Shown here: piece after piece, positions 38,044 through 47,400 of the stretch
How the letters are laid out: the number at the start of each line of letters is the position of its first letter
Position numbering within the stretch: position 1 is the stretch's first letter
Source of the DNA: Pseudomonas cichorii
GTDB lineage: Bacteria > Pseudomonadota > Gammaproteobacteria > Pseudomonadales > Pseudomonadaceae
Assembly (NCBI RefSeq): GCF_018343775.1
Contig: NZ_CP074349.1
Location: 3,710,001 to 3,774,000 of the forward strand
Direction of reading: 5' to 3'
Length of the DNA: 64,000 nt
The notes under the pieces: generated by a model
The model's database searches: none
What the model saw: the letters and a program-made list of their open reading frames with translations, nothing else
What the model was told of the DNA's origin: nothing
Program-made: the position numbers and the translations under genes

Positions 38044-38378
38044 TCGTACGCTTCCCGCTACGCCAGTTGGGTGTCAGCGCCCTCTTCCTGCTGAGCGTCG
38101 GCTTTGCCGGCAATGCCCTGGCCCACAACCCGATGTGCGAGTGCAAACAGATCGACGCCGAGCAGATCCGCTGCACCGGCGGTTTTTCCGATGGCAGCGG
38201 CGCGCCGGGGGTGACGCTGGACGTCATCGGCTATGACGAAACCATTCTGGTGCCCGGCAAGCTGGGCGCGGATTCAACCCTGACCTTCAAGCGCCCTTCC
38301 GCCGAGTTCTATGTGCTGTTCGATGCAGGCCCCGGCCATGTCGTGGAAATCGACCAAGCCGATATCGAGGCCCCATGA
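38040..38378 (+). CDS. fpvJ: FpvJ, small exported protein of the iron-release complex
   Basis: Protein of 112 residues with a clear signal peptide (residues 1-28, ending NALAHN). The mature part is small and begins with a Cys-rich stretch (NPMCECKQ, then RCTGG). The start at 38040 has AAGGAG upstream and overlaps the fpvH stop; the longer frame from 37932 is not used. It occupies the fpvJ position. A periplasmic role in ferripyoverdine dissociation is known for the cluster; the specific function of this protein is not evident from sequence. Confidence 0.8.
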   Translation: MIVRFPLRQLGVSALFLLSVGFAGNALAHNPMCECKQIDAEQIRCTGGFSDGSGAPGVTLDVIGYDETILVPGKLGADSTLTFKRPSAEFYVLFDAGPGHVVEIDQADIEAP

Positions 38379-38947
38379 GTACGCCAACCCGACAGATCGT
38401 TCGCCCGGCTGGAGCCGGTCATGAAACCCTTTACGTGCTGCTGTTGTGCCTGCTGATTCTGGGTGTCGCCGCAACTGTAGTAGGCCTGCGTGGCGAGAAG
38501 CATGAGGCGGACACTGTTGCCAGCCATCAACTGGATGCACGTCGCGACCTGAGTGCCGCCGAGCAAGGCATCTACGCTGACCTGCGCGTGACACTGGACG
38601 AAGTACGCCTGCTGACGCAGGAACAGCAGGAACCGGTCACTCCACAGCAACTGGCCGAGGAAGGCTTTGCGCCCTTTGCTCAGGACGCCAGCTCTGTCAG
38701 CCGGGGCAATCATGCCTGGCAAATGGTCGAACACTCCTATCTGGGCCTGAGCCCTACACCGACAGTCGCCGGCTCCTTCCTGCTGCGCATCGAGGCCGAC
38801 GACAAGGCCGAAGCCGACATCTGGATCAACCGCAAAGGCTCGCTGGCTGCACCGACCGATCTTGGCGACCAGGCTCTGATCAGCGCTGGCTGGCAGCAGG
38901 TCGTCGCGCAATTCGATGCCGGGGTTACCCGCCAGCATCGACACTGA
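38375..38947 (+). CDS. fpvK: FpvK, membrane-anchored protein of the iron-release complex
   Basis: Protein of 190 residues with one N-terminal hydrophobic segment (about 18-38, LYVLLLCLLILGVAATVVG), then a mostly helical and beta periplasmic region with no motif I recognise. The ATG overlaps the fpvJ stop (ATGA). It is assigned by gene order in fpvGHJKCDEF. It is separated by 35 bases from fpvC, the only real gap in the operon. Confidence 0.78.
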   Translation: MSTPTRQIVRPAGAGHETLYVLLLCLLILGVAATVVGLRGEKHEADTVASHQLDARRDLSAAEQGIYADLRVTLDEVRLLTQEQQEPVTPQQLAEEGFAPFAQDASSVSRGNHAWQMVEHSYLGLSPTPTVAGSFLLRIEADDKAEADIWINRKGSLAAPTDLGDQALISAGWQQVVAQFDAGVTRQHRH

Positions 38948-38982
38948 ACCCACGCATTCACTGAAAAGAAGACTGTTTACCC

Positions 38983-39912
38983 ATGCCTATTTCATTGAAA
39001 CGCCGTCCATTGCTGCGCGTCGTACTGGTTGGCCTGTTCGCAACCCTGCTCGCACCACTGGTCAGCGCCGACCCGGCCAAGCGCCTGCGGATCGGCATCA
39101 CACTGCATCCTTACTACAGCTATGTCAGCAATATCGTCGGCGACAAGGCCGAGGTGGTTCCGCTGATTCCCGCCGGTTTCAACCCGCACGCCTATGAACC
39201 CCGCGCCGAAGACATCAAGCGTATCGGCTCGCTGGACGTGGTCGTGCTCAATGGCGTGGGCCATGACGACTTTGCCGACCGCATGATCGCCGCCAGCGAA
39301 AAACCGGATATCGCCACCATCGAAGCCAACGCCGATGTGCCGCTGCTGGCAGCCACCGGGATTGCGGCTCGTGGCGCGGGCAAGGTGGTCAACCCGCATA
39401 CCTTCCTGTCGATCAGCGCCTCTATCGCACAGGTCAACAACATTGCCCGCGAACTGGGCAAACTTGACCCCGACAACGCCAAGACCTACACCGCCAATGC
39501 CCGCGCCTATGGCAAACGCCTGCGGCAGATGCGCGCCGACGCCCTGGCCAAACTCACCAAGGCCCCCAATGCCGACCTGCGAGTCGCCACGGTGCATGCG
39601 GCCTATGACTACCTGCTGCGTGAATTCGGTCTGGAAGTCACGGCCGTGGTCGAACCGGCTCACGGTATCGAGCCGAGCCCGAGCCAGTTGAAGAAGACCA
39701 TCGACCAGTTGCGGGAACTGGACGTGAAAGTGATCTTCTCGGAGATGGACTTCCCGTCCACTTACGTCGAAACCATCCAGCGTGAATCCGGCGTCAAGCT
39801 CTACCCGCTGTCGCACATTTCCTATGGCGAATACAACGCCGACAAGTACGAGAAGGAAATGAAAGGCAATCTGGACACCGTGGTCAGGGCCATTCAGGAG
39901 GCTGGCGCATGA
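38983..39912 (+). CDS. fpvC: FpvC, periplasmic metal-chelator/binding protein of ABC importer
   Basis: Protein of 309 residues of the cluster A-I (ZnuA/TroA-like) substrate-binding family. It has a signal peptide (1-29, cut near VSA-DP). Conserved His residues occur at the usual places: LHPYYSYV, PAGFNPHAYEP, VNPHTFLS and PAHGIEPSPSQL. In P. aeruginosa, FpvC binds iron released from pyoverdine and delivers it to the FpvDE transporter. The stop overlaps the fpvD start by four bases. From sequence alone this could be read as a Zn/Mn importer; the fpvGHJK neighbours decide in favour of Fpv. Confidence 0.87.
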   Translation: MPISLKRRPLLRVVLVGLFATLLAPLVSADPAKRLRIGITLHPYYSYVSNIVGDKAEVVPLIPAGFNPHAYEPRAEDIKRIGSLDVVVLNGVGHDDFADRMIAASEKPDIATIEANADVPLLAATGIAARGAGKVVNPHTFLSISASIAQVNNIARELGKLDPDNAKTYTANARAYGKRLRQMRADALAKLTKAPNADLRVATVHAAYDYLLREFGLEVTAVVEPAHGIEPSPSQLKKTIDQLRELDVKVIFSEMDFPSTYVETIQRESGVKLYPLSHISYGEYNADKYEKEMKGNLDTVVRAIQEAGA

Positions 39913-40670
39913 CCGCTGCCGAACCGATTTCCCTCGTCAGCCGCGGGCCTGGCGTCACCTTCGCCGATGTCAGCCTGACTCTGGGACGCACCACCATTCT
40001 GGACCGCATCAACTTCAATGTGCGGGCCGGCAGCGTGCATGCGCTGGTCGGGCCGAACGGCGGCGGCAAAAGCTCGCTGATCAAGACCCTGCTCGGGCAG
40101 ATGCCCCATCAGGGCCAGCTCAGCCTGCAATGGCCCGGCTCACCCGGCCTGATCGGCTATGTACCTCAGGCGCTGGAATTCGATCGTGGCCTGCCCATGA
40201 CCGTCGATGATTTCATGGCGGCCATGTGTCAGCGTCGTCCGGCGTTTCTCGGCTTGTCCCGCCACTACGCGAAAGCCATCGGTGAAGCGCTGGAACGCGT
40301 CGGCATGCAGGACAAACGCAAGCGCCGCATGGGCGCATTGTCCGGCGGCGAGCGCCAGCGCGTGCTGCTGGCTCAGGGTCTGATTCCGGCACCGCAATTG
40401 CTGGTGCTTGATGAACCGATGTCGGCCCTCGATGAAGCCGGTATTCAGGTATTCGAGCGTCTGCTGGGCGACTGGCGTCAGGCAGGCATCACAGTACTGT
40501 GGATCGAGCACGATCTTGAAGCCGTAAAACGTCTGGCCGATCACGTGACCGGCCTCAATCGCCGGGTATTGTTCGATGAGTCGGCACAGACTGCCCTGAC
40601 GCCAGAGCGGCTACTGACGCTGTTCTCCGCCCATCCGCGTGCAGCGGACAGCCAAGGGAGTGCCGCGTGA
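39909..40670 (+). CDS. fpvD: FpvD, ABC transporter ATPase
   Basis: Protein of 253 residues with a complete ABC ATPase core: Walker A GPNGGGKSS (near residue 50), Q-loop region VPQALEFD, signature LSGGERQRVLLAQ (near 140), Walker B LLVLDEP and the switch His in WIEHD. It powers import with FpvE as the membrane channel and FpvC/FpvF as periplasmic partners. It overlaps both neighbours. Confidence 0.9.
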   Translation: MTAAEPISLVSRGPGVTFADVSLTLGRTTILDRINFNVRAGSVHALVGPNGGGKSSLIKTLLGQMPHQGQLSLQWPGSPGLIGYVPQALEFDRGLPMTVDDFMAAMCQRRPAFLGLSRHYAKAIGEALERVGMQDKRKRRMGALSGGERQRVLLAQGLIPAPQLLVLDEPMSALDEAGIQVFERLLGDWRQAGITVLWIEHDLEAVKRLADHVTGLNRRVLFDESAQTALTPERLLTLFSAHPRAADSQGSAA

Positions 40671-41569
40671 TGGATTACGAAAGCTTCCGTCTGTTCATTC
40701 AAGGCCTGGCTTCGTCCGGCTACCTGCCAGAAGCGCTGGCTTACGGTTTCGTGGTCAATGCCCTGCTCGCCGGTCTGTTGATCGGCCCGGTGCTGGGCGG
40801 TCTGGGCACGCTGGTGGTGGTCAAGCGCTTTGCGTTTTTCTCCGAAGCCGTGGGCCATGCAGCCCTGACCGGGGTAGCCATCGGCATTCTGCTGGGCGAA
40901 CCCTATACCGGCCCTTATGGCAGCCTGTTCGGTTACTGCCTGCTGTTCGGCATCGTGCTCAATTACCTGCGCAACCGCACCGGTCTGGCACCGGACACCT
41001 TGATCGGCGTGTTCCTTTCAGTGTCCCTGGCACTGGGCGCCAGCCTACTGCTGGTGCTGGCGGGCAAGATCAACGTTCACATCCTGGAAAACGTGCTGTT
41101 CGGCTCGGTACTGACCGTCAACGGCAATGACTTGCTGGTGCTGCTGATTGTCGGCGCGCTGGTCATGGGCCTGAGCCTGCCGCTGTACAACCGCATCATG
41201 CTGGCCAGCTTCAACCCGCAACTGGCCGCCGTGCGAGGCGTCGCGGTCAAGGCGCTGGATTACCTGTTCGTGATTCTGGTGACGCTGATTACCGTGGCTG
41301 CCGTGAAAGTCATCGGTGCCATTCTGGTGGGTGCGCTGCTGGTGATCCCCGCAGCCGCCGCACGACTGTTGAGCCAGTCGCTCAAAGGCTTCTTCTGGAT
41401 TTCGGTCGCCATTGCCACCGTCAGTACCTTGTGCGGCATCCTGCTGCCTATCGTCTTCGACCTGCCCGTGCCTTCAGGCGCGGCGATCATTCTGGTGGCG
41501 GGCGTCGGCTTCGCTCTGGCCGCCATCGCCCGCGGCACAGTCCCCAGCCTCAAAGGGAATATCGGATAA
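40670..41569 (+). CDS. fpvE: FpvE, ABC transporter permease
   Basis: Polytopic protein of about 299 residues of the ABC-3 (ZnuB/MntB-like) permease family, with about eight hydrophobic segments and the typical stretches RFAFFSEAVGHAALTGVAIG and LLVIPAAAARLLSQS. ATG at 40670 follows AGGGAG and overlaps the fpvD stop; a GTG three bases upstream is equally possible. fpvF starts at the base directly after its stop. Confidence 0.88.
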   Translation: MDYESFRLFIQGLASSGYLPEALAYGFVVNALLAGLLIGPVLGGLGTLVVVKRFAFFSEAVGHAALTGVAIGILLGEPYTGPYGSLFGYCLLFGIVLNYLRNRTGLAPDTLIGVFLSVSLALGASLLLVLAGKINVHILENVLFGSVLTVNGNDLLVLLIVGALVMGLSLPLYNRIMLASFNPQLAAVRGVAVKALDYLFVILVTLITVAAVKVIGAILVGALLVIPAAAARLLSQSLKGFFWISVAIATVSTLCGILLPIVFDLPVPSGAAIILVAGVGFALAAIARGTVPSLKGNIG

Positions 41570-42481
41570 ATGCCTACTCTGCGCACATTGACCCTCGCCC
41601 TGGCTCTCAGCGGCCTGTTCAGCAACAGCCTGTACGCGGCCGAAAGCAAAAGCGCCAGCCCGGAACCGGTCCGGGTTCTGGCCAGCCTGCCCATCACCTA
41701 CGGCCTGGGGCAGATTCTGCTCAAGGACAGCGGCGTGGTACTGGAACGCGCGGCAGCCGCCAACCTGCCCGGCTCACGCCAGACGGCCTACTTCACCGGT
41801 CGCGGTGCCGAAGCCCTGCGCAAACTGAGCGTGGAAGCCGATGCCGTGATCGGGCTGCGTTCGATCTGGGCCGATGACCCGCTTTACCCCAATGCCCGAC
41901 GCAGCAATATCCGCATCGTCGAAATCGACGCTGCCCGCCCTGTGGATGGCAGCCTGCCGGGCATCGCCTTGCAACCCGGCCAGAACGTCGATGGCTTGAA
42001 CAGTCAGCCCTGGCTGGCGAGCAATAACATGGGCCGCATGGCCGATGTGATGGCGGCGGATCTGGTGCGCCTGGCTCCGACAGCCAAACCGCGTATCGAG
42101 GCGAACCTGGCAGCCCTCAAACAGCAATTGCTCAAACTCAGCGCTGCCAGCGAAGCCAGCCTGGCCAGTGCGGATAATCTGAGCGTGGTCAGCCTGTCCG
42201 ACCGTTTCGGCTACCTGATCAGCGGCCTCAATCTGGAACTGATCGACACCCAGGTCCTCACCGACGAACAGTGGACACCCGAGGCCCTGCAAAAGCTGAC
42301 GGCAACGCTCAAGGATAATGATGTGGCGTTGGTGCTGGACCATCGCCAGCCACCGGAGCCCGTGAAAGCGGCCGTCACTGCGGCAGGCAGTAAACTGCTG
42401 GTGCTGGGAGTCGATGGAGAAAATCCGGTAGCCGAGTTGCAGGGCAATATCGAGCAGGTCATTGCGGGCCTGACGAAGTAA
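41570..42481 (+). CDS. fpvF: FpvF, periplasmic pyoverdine/iron-binding protein
   Basis: Protein of 303 residues with a signal peptide (1-23, ending LYA-AE) and a substrate-binding fold of the same broad family as FpvC but lacking its His-rich loops. In P. aeruginosa, FpvF binds pyoverdine together with FpvC and is the second binding protein of this importer. It is the last gene of the operon and is followed by a strong terminator at 42511. Two binding proteins in one operon are characteristic of the fpv system. Confidence 0.87.
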   Translation: MPTLRTLTLALALSGLFSNSLYAAESKSASPEPVRVLASLPITYGLGQILLKDSGVVLERAAAANLPGSRQTAYFTGRGAEALRKLSVEADAVIGLRSIWADDPLYPNARRSNIRIVEIDAARPVDGSLPGIALQPGQNVDGLNSQPWLASNNMGRMADVMAADLVRLAPTAKPRIEANLAALKQQLLKLSAASEASLASADNLSVVSLSDRFGYLISGLNLELIDTQVLTDEQWTPEALQKLTATLKDNDVALVLDHRQPPEPVKAAVTAAGSKLLVLGVDGENPVAELQGNIEQVIAGLTK

Positions 42482-42510
42482 CCCCAACCGCTCCTACAAA
42501 ATGAAACAAA

Positions 42511-42540
42511 AACGCCCCGACATTGGTCGGGGCGTTTGTT
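42511..42540. terminator. Bidirectional terminator between fpvF and the MbtH-like gene
   Basis: Perfect 11-base stem AACGCCCCGAC / GTCGGGGCGTT (42511-42521, 42526-42536) with loop ATTG. It is flanked by TGTTTT on the plus side and, on the minus side, by TTTGTTTC. It fits termination of both convergent transcripts. Confidence 0.85.
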
Positions 42541-42556
42541 TTAGGGCGCTACGCAA

Positions 42557-42784
42557 TCAGTGTGCAGTAGCAGCCTGTGCTTCCATCTTCTGGCGCAGGC
42601 TCAGTGGGCGCATGTCGGTCCACACTTCTTCGATGTAGGCCAGGCATTCCTTCTTGAAGCCGCTCTTGCCCACAGTGCGCCAGCCGTTGGGGATCGCTTT
42701 GTAATCCGGCCAGATGGAATATTGCTCTTCGTGGTTGACCACGACCTGAAAGACGATGTCGTCGCGGTCGAAAACTGAAGTCAT
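42557..42784 (-). CDS. MbtH-like NRPS activator
   Basis: Protein of 75 residues with the MbtH family core: [12 protein letters not shown] (near residues 17-28), IPNGWRTVG, then [15 protein letters not shown]. MbtH-like proteins bind NRPS adenylation domains and are needed for their folding or activity. In pyoverdine loci a single copy (PA2412 in P. aeruginosa) lies beside pvdH and is required for normal yield. ATG at 42784 has GGAGAGCAGC just upstream. It has its own PvdS-like box at 42845-42868, whose TAATT overlaps the pvdH stop codon. Confidence 0.95.
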   Translation of the reverse strand: MTSVFDRDDIVFQVVVNHEEQYSIWPDYKAIPNGWRTVGKSGFKKECLAYIEEVWTDMRPLSLRQKMEAQAATAH

Positions 42785-42844
42785 TGCTGCTCTCCATGGT
42801 TATTCAGTGCCGATGCGCCAATTCACAGCGGCTATGTAAAGTGA

Positions 42845-42868
42845 ACGTATCGCTACGTCGAAAAATTA
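42845..42868 (-). promoter_or_regulatory. Candidate PvdS box for the MbtH-like gene
   Basis: On the minus strand TAATT (42868-42864), 16 bases and CGT (42847-42845), with one difference from TAAAT. The same TAATT variant precedes the pvdG-pvdL unit. It lies 61 bases before the ATG and overlaps the pvdH stop. Confidence 0.55.
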
Positions 42869-44266
42869 AAGACTGGCGACGGCTGCCGAAAGTGCTCTGC
42901 CGAATATTTCGGCCACTTCGTCGATCTGCTCGGCCGTAATCACCAGCGGCGGCAGGAAGCGCACGACGCTGCCATGGCGTCCGCCCAGCTCCAGAATCAG
43001 CCCACGCTTGAGGCATTCACGCTGAACCAGCGGTGCCAGGCGGGCAAATACCGGTGGGTGCCCAAGTGCATCGGGTGCGCCATAGGGGTCCACCAGCTCG
43101 GCACCGAGCATCAGCCCACGGCCGCGAATATCCCCCAGTTGCGGGAAGTCGCGTTGCAGGTCGCGCAGGTGCCGGGTCAAACGTGCGCCCATCGTGTTCA
43201 CGTGTTCGCAGACGTTGTTTTCCTTCAGATAGCGAATGACTGCCGAACCTGCGGCCATGGCCATCTGATTGCCACGGAAGGTCCCGGCATGAGCGCCCGG
43301 CTGCCAGGCATCCAGCCATTGGCGATAGACCACTACCGCCAGCGGCAGGCTGCCGCCGATGGCCTTGGACAGCACCACCACATCTGGAATGATCCCGGCA
43401 TGCTCGAAGGCAAACATCTTGCCGGTACGGGCGAAGCCGCTCTGGATTTCATCGACGATCAGGGCAATCCCGGCCTTCTCGGTGATGCGGCGCAGACCGC
43501 GCAGCCAATCCAGATCCGCCGGAATCACACCGCCCTCGCCCTGCACCACCTCGACAATCACTGCGGCCGGTAGCTGCACCCCGGCTTCGGGATCGTTGAG
43601 CAGGTTTTCCAGGTAATGCAGATTGGCCTTGACCCCTTGCGCGCCGCCCAGACCGAACGGGCAACGGTAATCGTAAGGGTATGGCATGAACTGCACGCCG
43701 GAACTCAACAAGGCGCCCAACGGTTTTTTCGGTCCCAGGCTGCCCATCAGGCTCAAGGCTCCCTGGCTCATGCCGTGATAACCGCCCTGGAACGACAACA
43801 CCGTGCTACGCCCGGTCGCGGTACGCACCAGTTTCAGGGCGGCTTCCACCGCATCGGTACCGGTGGGGCCACAGAACTGGATTTTTGCTTCCTGCGCCAG
43901 TTCCTGTGGCAGAAGACCGAACAGGTCCTGGACGAACTGGTCCTTGACCGGCGTGGTGAGGTCCAGGGTATGCAACGGCAGTTCGTCGCTGATGACCTGC
44001 TGGATGGCCTCGATCACGACCGGATGATTATGCCCCAGCGCCAGGGTGCCAGCACCGGCCAGGCAATCGATGAAACGACGCCCTTCGACGTCCTCGACAT
44101 GAATGCCCCTGGCACGCTTGAGCGCCAGAGGAATGCGTCGCGGATAGCTGCGGGCGTTGGACTCCTGGCGACTCTGGCGGGCCAGCAAGGGCGATTCGTC
44201 GAACTGGTAAAGCGTCTCGGCAGGCTGCGCCGGCTGATCTTCAATAAACCTGGTAGCGACTGACAT
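42866..44266 (-). CDS. pvdH: L-2,4-diaminobutyrate:2-oxoglutarate aminotransferase
   Basis: Class III PLP aminotransferase of 466 residues that makes L-2,4-diaminobutyrate from aspartate semialdehyde, the precursor for the Dab module of PvdL. Conserved parts: GAGTLALGHNHP near residue 75, CGPTGTDAVEAALKL, SFQGGYHGMSQGALSLMG, and IVDEIQSGFARTGKMFAFEH, followed by the PLP lysine in VVLSKAIGGSLP. ATG at 44266 (MSVATRF) has GAGGG eight bases upstream; the longer frame begins with TTG at 44281. It lies 179 bases after pvdL on the same strand, with a strong hairpin between. No convincing PvdS box lies at a workable distance, so transcription from the pvdL unit is possible. Confidence 0.93.
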   Translation of the reverse strand: MSVATRFIEDQPAQPAETLYQFDESPLLARQSRQESNARSYPRRIPLALKRARGIHVEDVEGRRFIDCLAGAGTLALGHNHPVVIEAIQQVISDELPLHTLDLTTPVKDQFVQDLFGLLPQELAQEAKIQFCGPTGTDAVEAALKLVRTATGRSTVLSFQGGYHGMSQGALSLMGSLGPKKPLGALLSSGVQFMPYPYDYRCPFGLGGAQGVKANLHYLENLLNDPEAGVQLPAAVIVEVVQGEGGVIPADLDWLRGLRRITEKAGIALIVDEIQSGFARTGKMFAFEHAGIIPDVVVLSKAIGGSLPLAVVVYRQWLDAWQPGAHAGTFRGNQMAMAAGSAVIRYLKENNVCEHVNTMGARLTRHLRDLQRDFPQLGDIRGRGLMLGAELVDPYGAPDALGHPPVFARLAPLVQRECLKRGLILELGGRHGSVVRFLPPLVITAEQIDEVAEIFGRALSAAVASL

Positions 44267-44311
44267 CTGTGCAACCCTCAATACGCTGTCGATAAGCGAA
44301 ATACTTAAGTG

Positions 44312-44348
44312 GCCTGATGCACGACCTTCTGGTCGTGCAACGTCAGGC
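44312..44348. terminator. Interrupted hairpin between pvdL and pvdH
   Basis: Two-part stem: GCACGACC/GGTCGTGC around loop TTCT, extended by GCCTGA/TCAGGC (44312-44317, 44343-44348). No T-run follows on the pvdL strand, so it may attenuate or process the transcript and not end it. Confidence 0.4.
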
Positions 44349-44445
44349 GTTTATTGCTTCATTGAAAACGCGCCAGCTGTCTGCGGATTTACACCCTGTT
44401 ACGGCTTTTTTATCCGCAGTGCCCTTGCGCCGACGAGAGGCTGAT

Positions 44446-47400
44446 TTACAGCCCCTCCAGTTCAGCCATCAGGTCCGCCAGCCGGTCGAATTTCTGTTCA
44501 TCGACCTTCTGCCCGCCAAGGCCTTCCAGATGCCCCGCCAACCCTTGAATGGTGTTGAACTCGAACATCGCGCGCAGCGGTACATTGCGTTGCAGCAGCT
44601 TCTGCGCCCGGGTCACCACCTGAGTCGCCAGCAGCGAATGCCCGCCCAACTCGAAGAAGTTGTCGGTGATGCCGACACGCTCGACCTTCAGCACATCAGC
44701 CCAGATCGTCGCCAGTTGCTGCTCAAGCTCGCTCTGCGGTGCCACATAATCGTTCTGCACCTGGCTGACATCCGGCTTGGGCAGGGCCTTGCGGTCCAGC
44801 TTGCCATTCGGGGTCAACGGCATGGCCTCCAGCATCACCAGATGGCTTGGCACCATGTAGTCCGGCAGGCTGGTCTTGAGGTGGCTTTTCAGTTCATCGC
44901 GCAGCAAGTCCGGGTCCTGTGCATTGCCACGCGGCACCAGATACGCCGCCAGCACCTTACCCAACGGTCCGTCGATATCCAGCACCACAGATTCACGGAT
45001 CGCTTCGTGCTCCTGCAGGCGGGTTTCGATCTCGCCCAGTTCGATGCGGTAGCCGCGAATCTTCACCTGATGGTCGACCCGGCCCACGTATTCGAGCACG
45101 CCGTCAGCCCTTCTTCGCGCAAGGTCGCCGGTGCGATACAGACGCTCGCCGGTTGCACCGAACGGGTTGGGCACAAACACCGGCACGGTGCGCAACGGGT
45201 CGCTGACATAACCACGACCGACACCGGTCCCGGCCACGCACAGCTCGCCGACGGCGCCCAGCGGCACCAGCTCCAGCGCCTCGTCGAGCAGGTACAAACG
45301 GTTGTTGTCCGTTGGCGTGCCGATCGGCAGGTAGGTGCTGCGAGTCGACTCCGGATCGACGCGGAAGAACGCCACGTCGTCTGAACATTCGGCAGGACCA
45401 TAAGCGTTGACCAGCCCGATATCCGGGTAGCGTTGCAACCATTGGCTGGCAAGCTCCGGCGGCATGGCTTCACCAGTGGGCAGCATCCAGCGCAGGCCAT
45501 CGAGGCTTGCGCGCTCCTCGGCCAGCAACCCTTGAATCAGGGACGGCACGCTTTCCAGCACGCTGATGCGCTGAGCCTGAACGTGACTCAGCAAGGCCTG
45601 TGGATCACGGGCGATATCGTTTGGCACGATGTCCACCCTCGCACCGAACAATGGCGCTGCCAGGAACTGCCAGACCGAGATATCGAAGCTTTGCGAAGCG
45701 GTCTGGGCAATCACGTCTGCATCGCTCAGGTTCAGATAAGGCACCTTGCTCAACTGGTTATTGAGCATGCCGCGTTGCTCGACCATGACCCCTTTGGGCA
45801 ATCCGGTGGAGCCCGAGGTGAAGATCACGTAGGCCAGATTGTCCGGCGCGCTGTATCGACCGGGATTGTCCTGCGACAGCTCACTCTGCTGCACCGCTTC
45901 CCAGACCAGCAAACGTGGACGACCCGCTTCAGCGATATCGGCCAGCAAGGCCTGAGCCTGGTCACGGCATTCGGCACTGCACACCAGCACCGGCGTGCGG
46001 CTTTGCTGAATGATGCCGCTCAGACGCGGGTTCGGCAGCGCCGGGTCCAGCGGCAGGTAACCGGCACCGGCCTTGAAGCTGCCGATGATCATGCCCAGCA
46101 GTTCGGGACCACGCTCGGCCAGCAAGGCTATCGGCTGATCGAAACCGGCTCCGGCCTCGATCAAGGCATGGCCAAGGCGGTTGCTGAGTGCATTCAACTC
46201 GGCATAGCTGTACTGGCGATCCAGGCAACTGACGACCGTACGTTGCGGATGAGCATCGACCTGCGCCTCGAATAACTCGGCATAGCTGCGCTCCAGCGGG
46301 TAGTCGTGATCGCTCCTGTTGCAGCCATCGAGCAGGAACTCGCGCTCCGTTTCACTCAGCAGCGCCAGCTCGGACATATCGCCATGGAAACCTTCGATCA
46401 AGGCCAGCAGCAGGCGCTTGAACTCGCCCAGCATGCCTTGCACCGTGGTTTCGTCGAAGTAGCGCTGGTCATAGGACAGATGCAGCCCCAGGTCATCGCC
46501 GGGGTAGCACACTGCCGTGAGCGGATAGTTGGTGTGGGTACGGCCTGAATCCGAAGTGGCATTGAGGCTTTGCGCACGGTCCAGCACCGAGACTTCAACC
46601 GGCGCGTTCTCGAACACGAACAGACTGTCGAACAACGGCTGGCCCTTGGGCAGCTCGCTGTTTTCCTGGATGGTCACCAGCGGCAGGTACTCGTACTCGC
46701 GCAGCTCCATGTTGCTTTCCAGCAAACGGTTCAGCCACTGGCGAACACTGCAACGCTGGTCATCCTGCGGCAAGCCCACGCGCAGGGCGATGGTGTTGAT
46801 GAACAGGCCCACCGTGCGCTGCATCTGTGGCATGTCGACCGGACGGCCGGCCACGGTCACACCGAACACCACGTCCCGGTCACCGCTCATGCGCCGCAAG
46901 GTCAAGGCCCAGGCTGCCTGGGCAAAGGTGTTGATGGTCAGTTGATGCTGCTGTGCCAGTTCGCGCAGTCGTACACCATCGGCCACATCCAGACGGGTGT
47001 AGCAATCCCCCACCACCATGCCGCCACTGTCACCGGCATGCTCGCGCAGGAACGGACGGTCGCTCGGGATCGGCGTCGGACGCTCGAAACCCTTGAGGTT
47101 CTGCCGCCACCAGTCACGGGCCTGTACCAGACCGCGACGCTGCAACCAGCCGATGTAATCACGATAGCGCGGCGGCGCGGCCAGGTGTGCCTCGCGGCCT
47201 TCGCCCAGCGCGGTGTAGATGTCGAAGAAGTCATTCATCAGCAACGAGCGGCACCAGGCATCGATCAGGATGTGGTGGTTGCTCATCATGAACCAGTAGC
47301 GGGCCTCGTCGACACGAATCAGGCGCAGGTGGAACGGCGGCTGATTGAGCAAGTCGAAACCGGCCTCGCGTTCGGACTTGAGCAAGGCTTGCAGACGCGG

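Noticed and set aside
38983..42481. Reading the four transport genes as a zinc or manganese importer.
   Set aside because: The families fit, but the gene order with fpvGHJK upstream, two binding proteins and pyoverdine genes next door matches fpvCDEF exactly.
44283..44307. TAAGT-17-CGT on the minus strand before pvdH, resembling a PvdS box.
   Set aside because: It is only 17 bases from the pvdH ATG, leaving no room for a normal leader, and the first element is off consensus.
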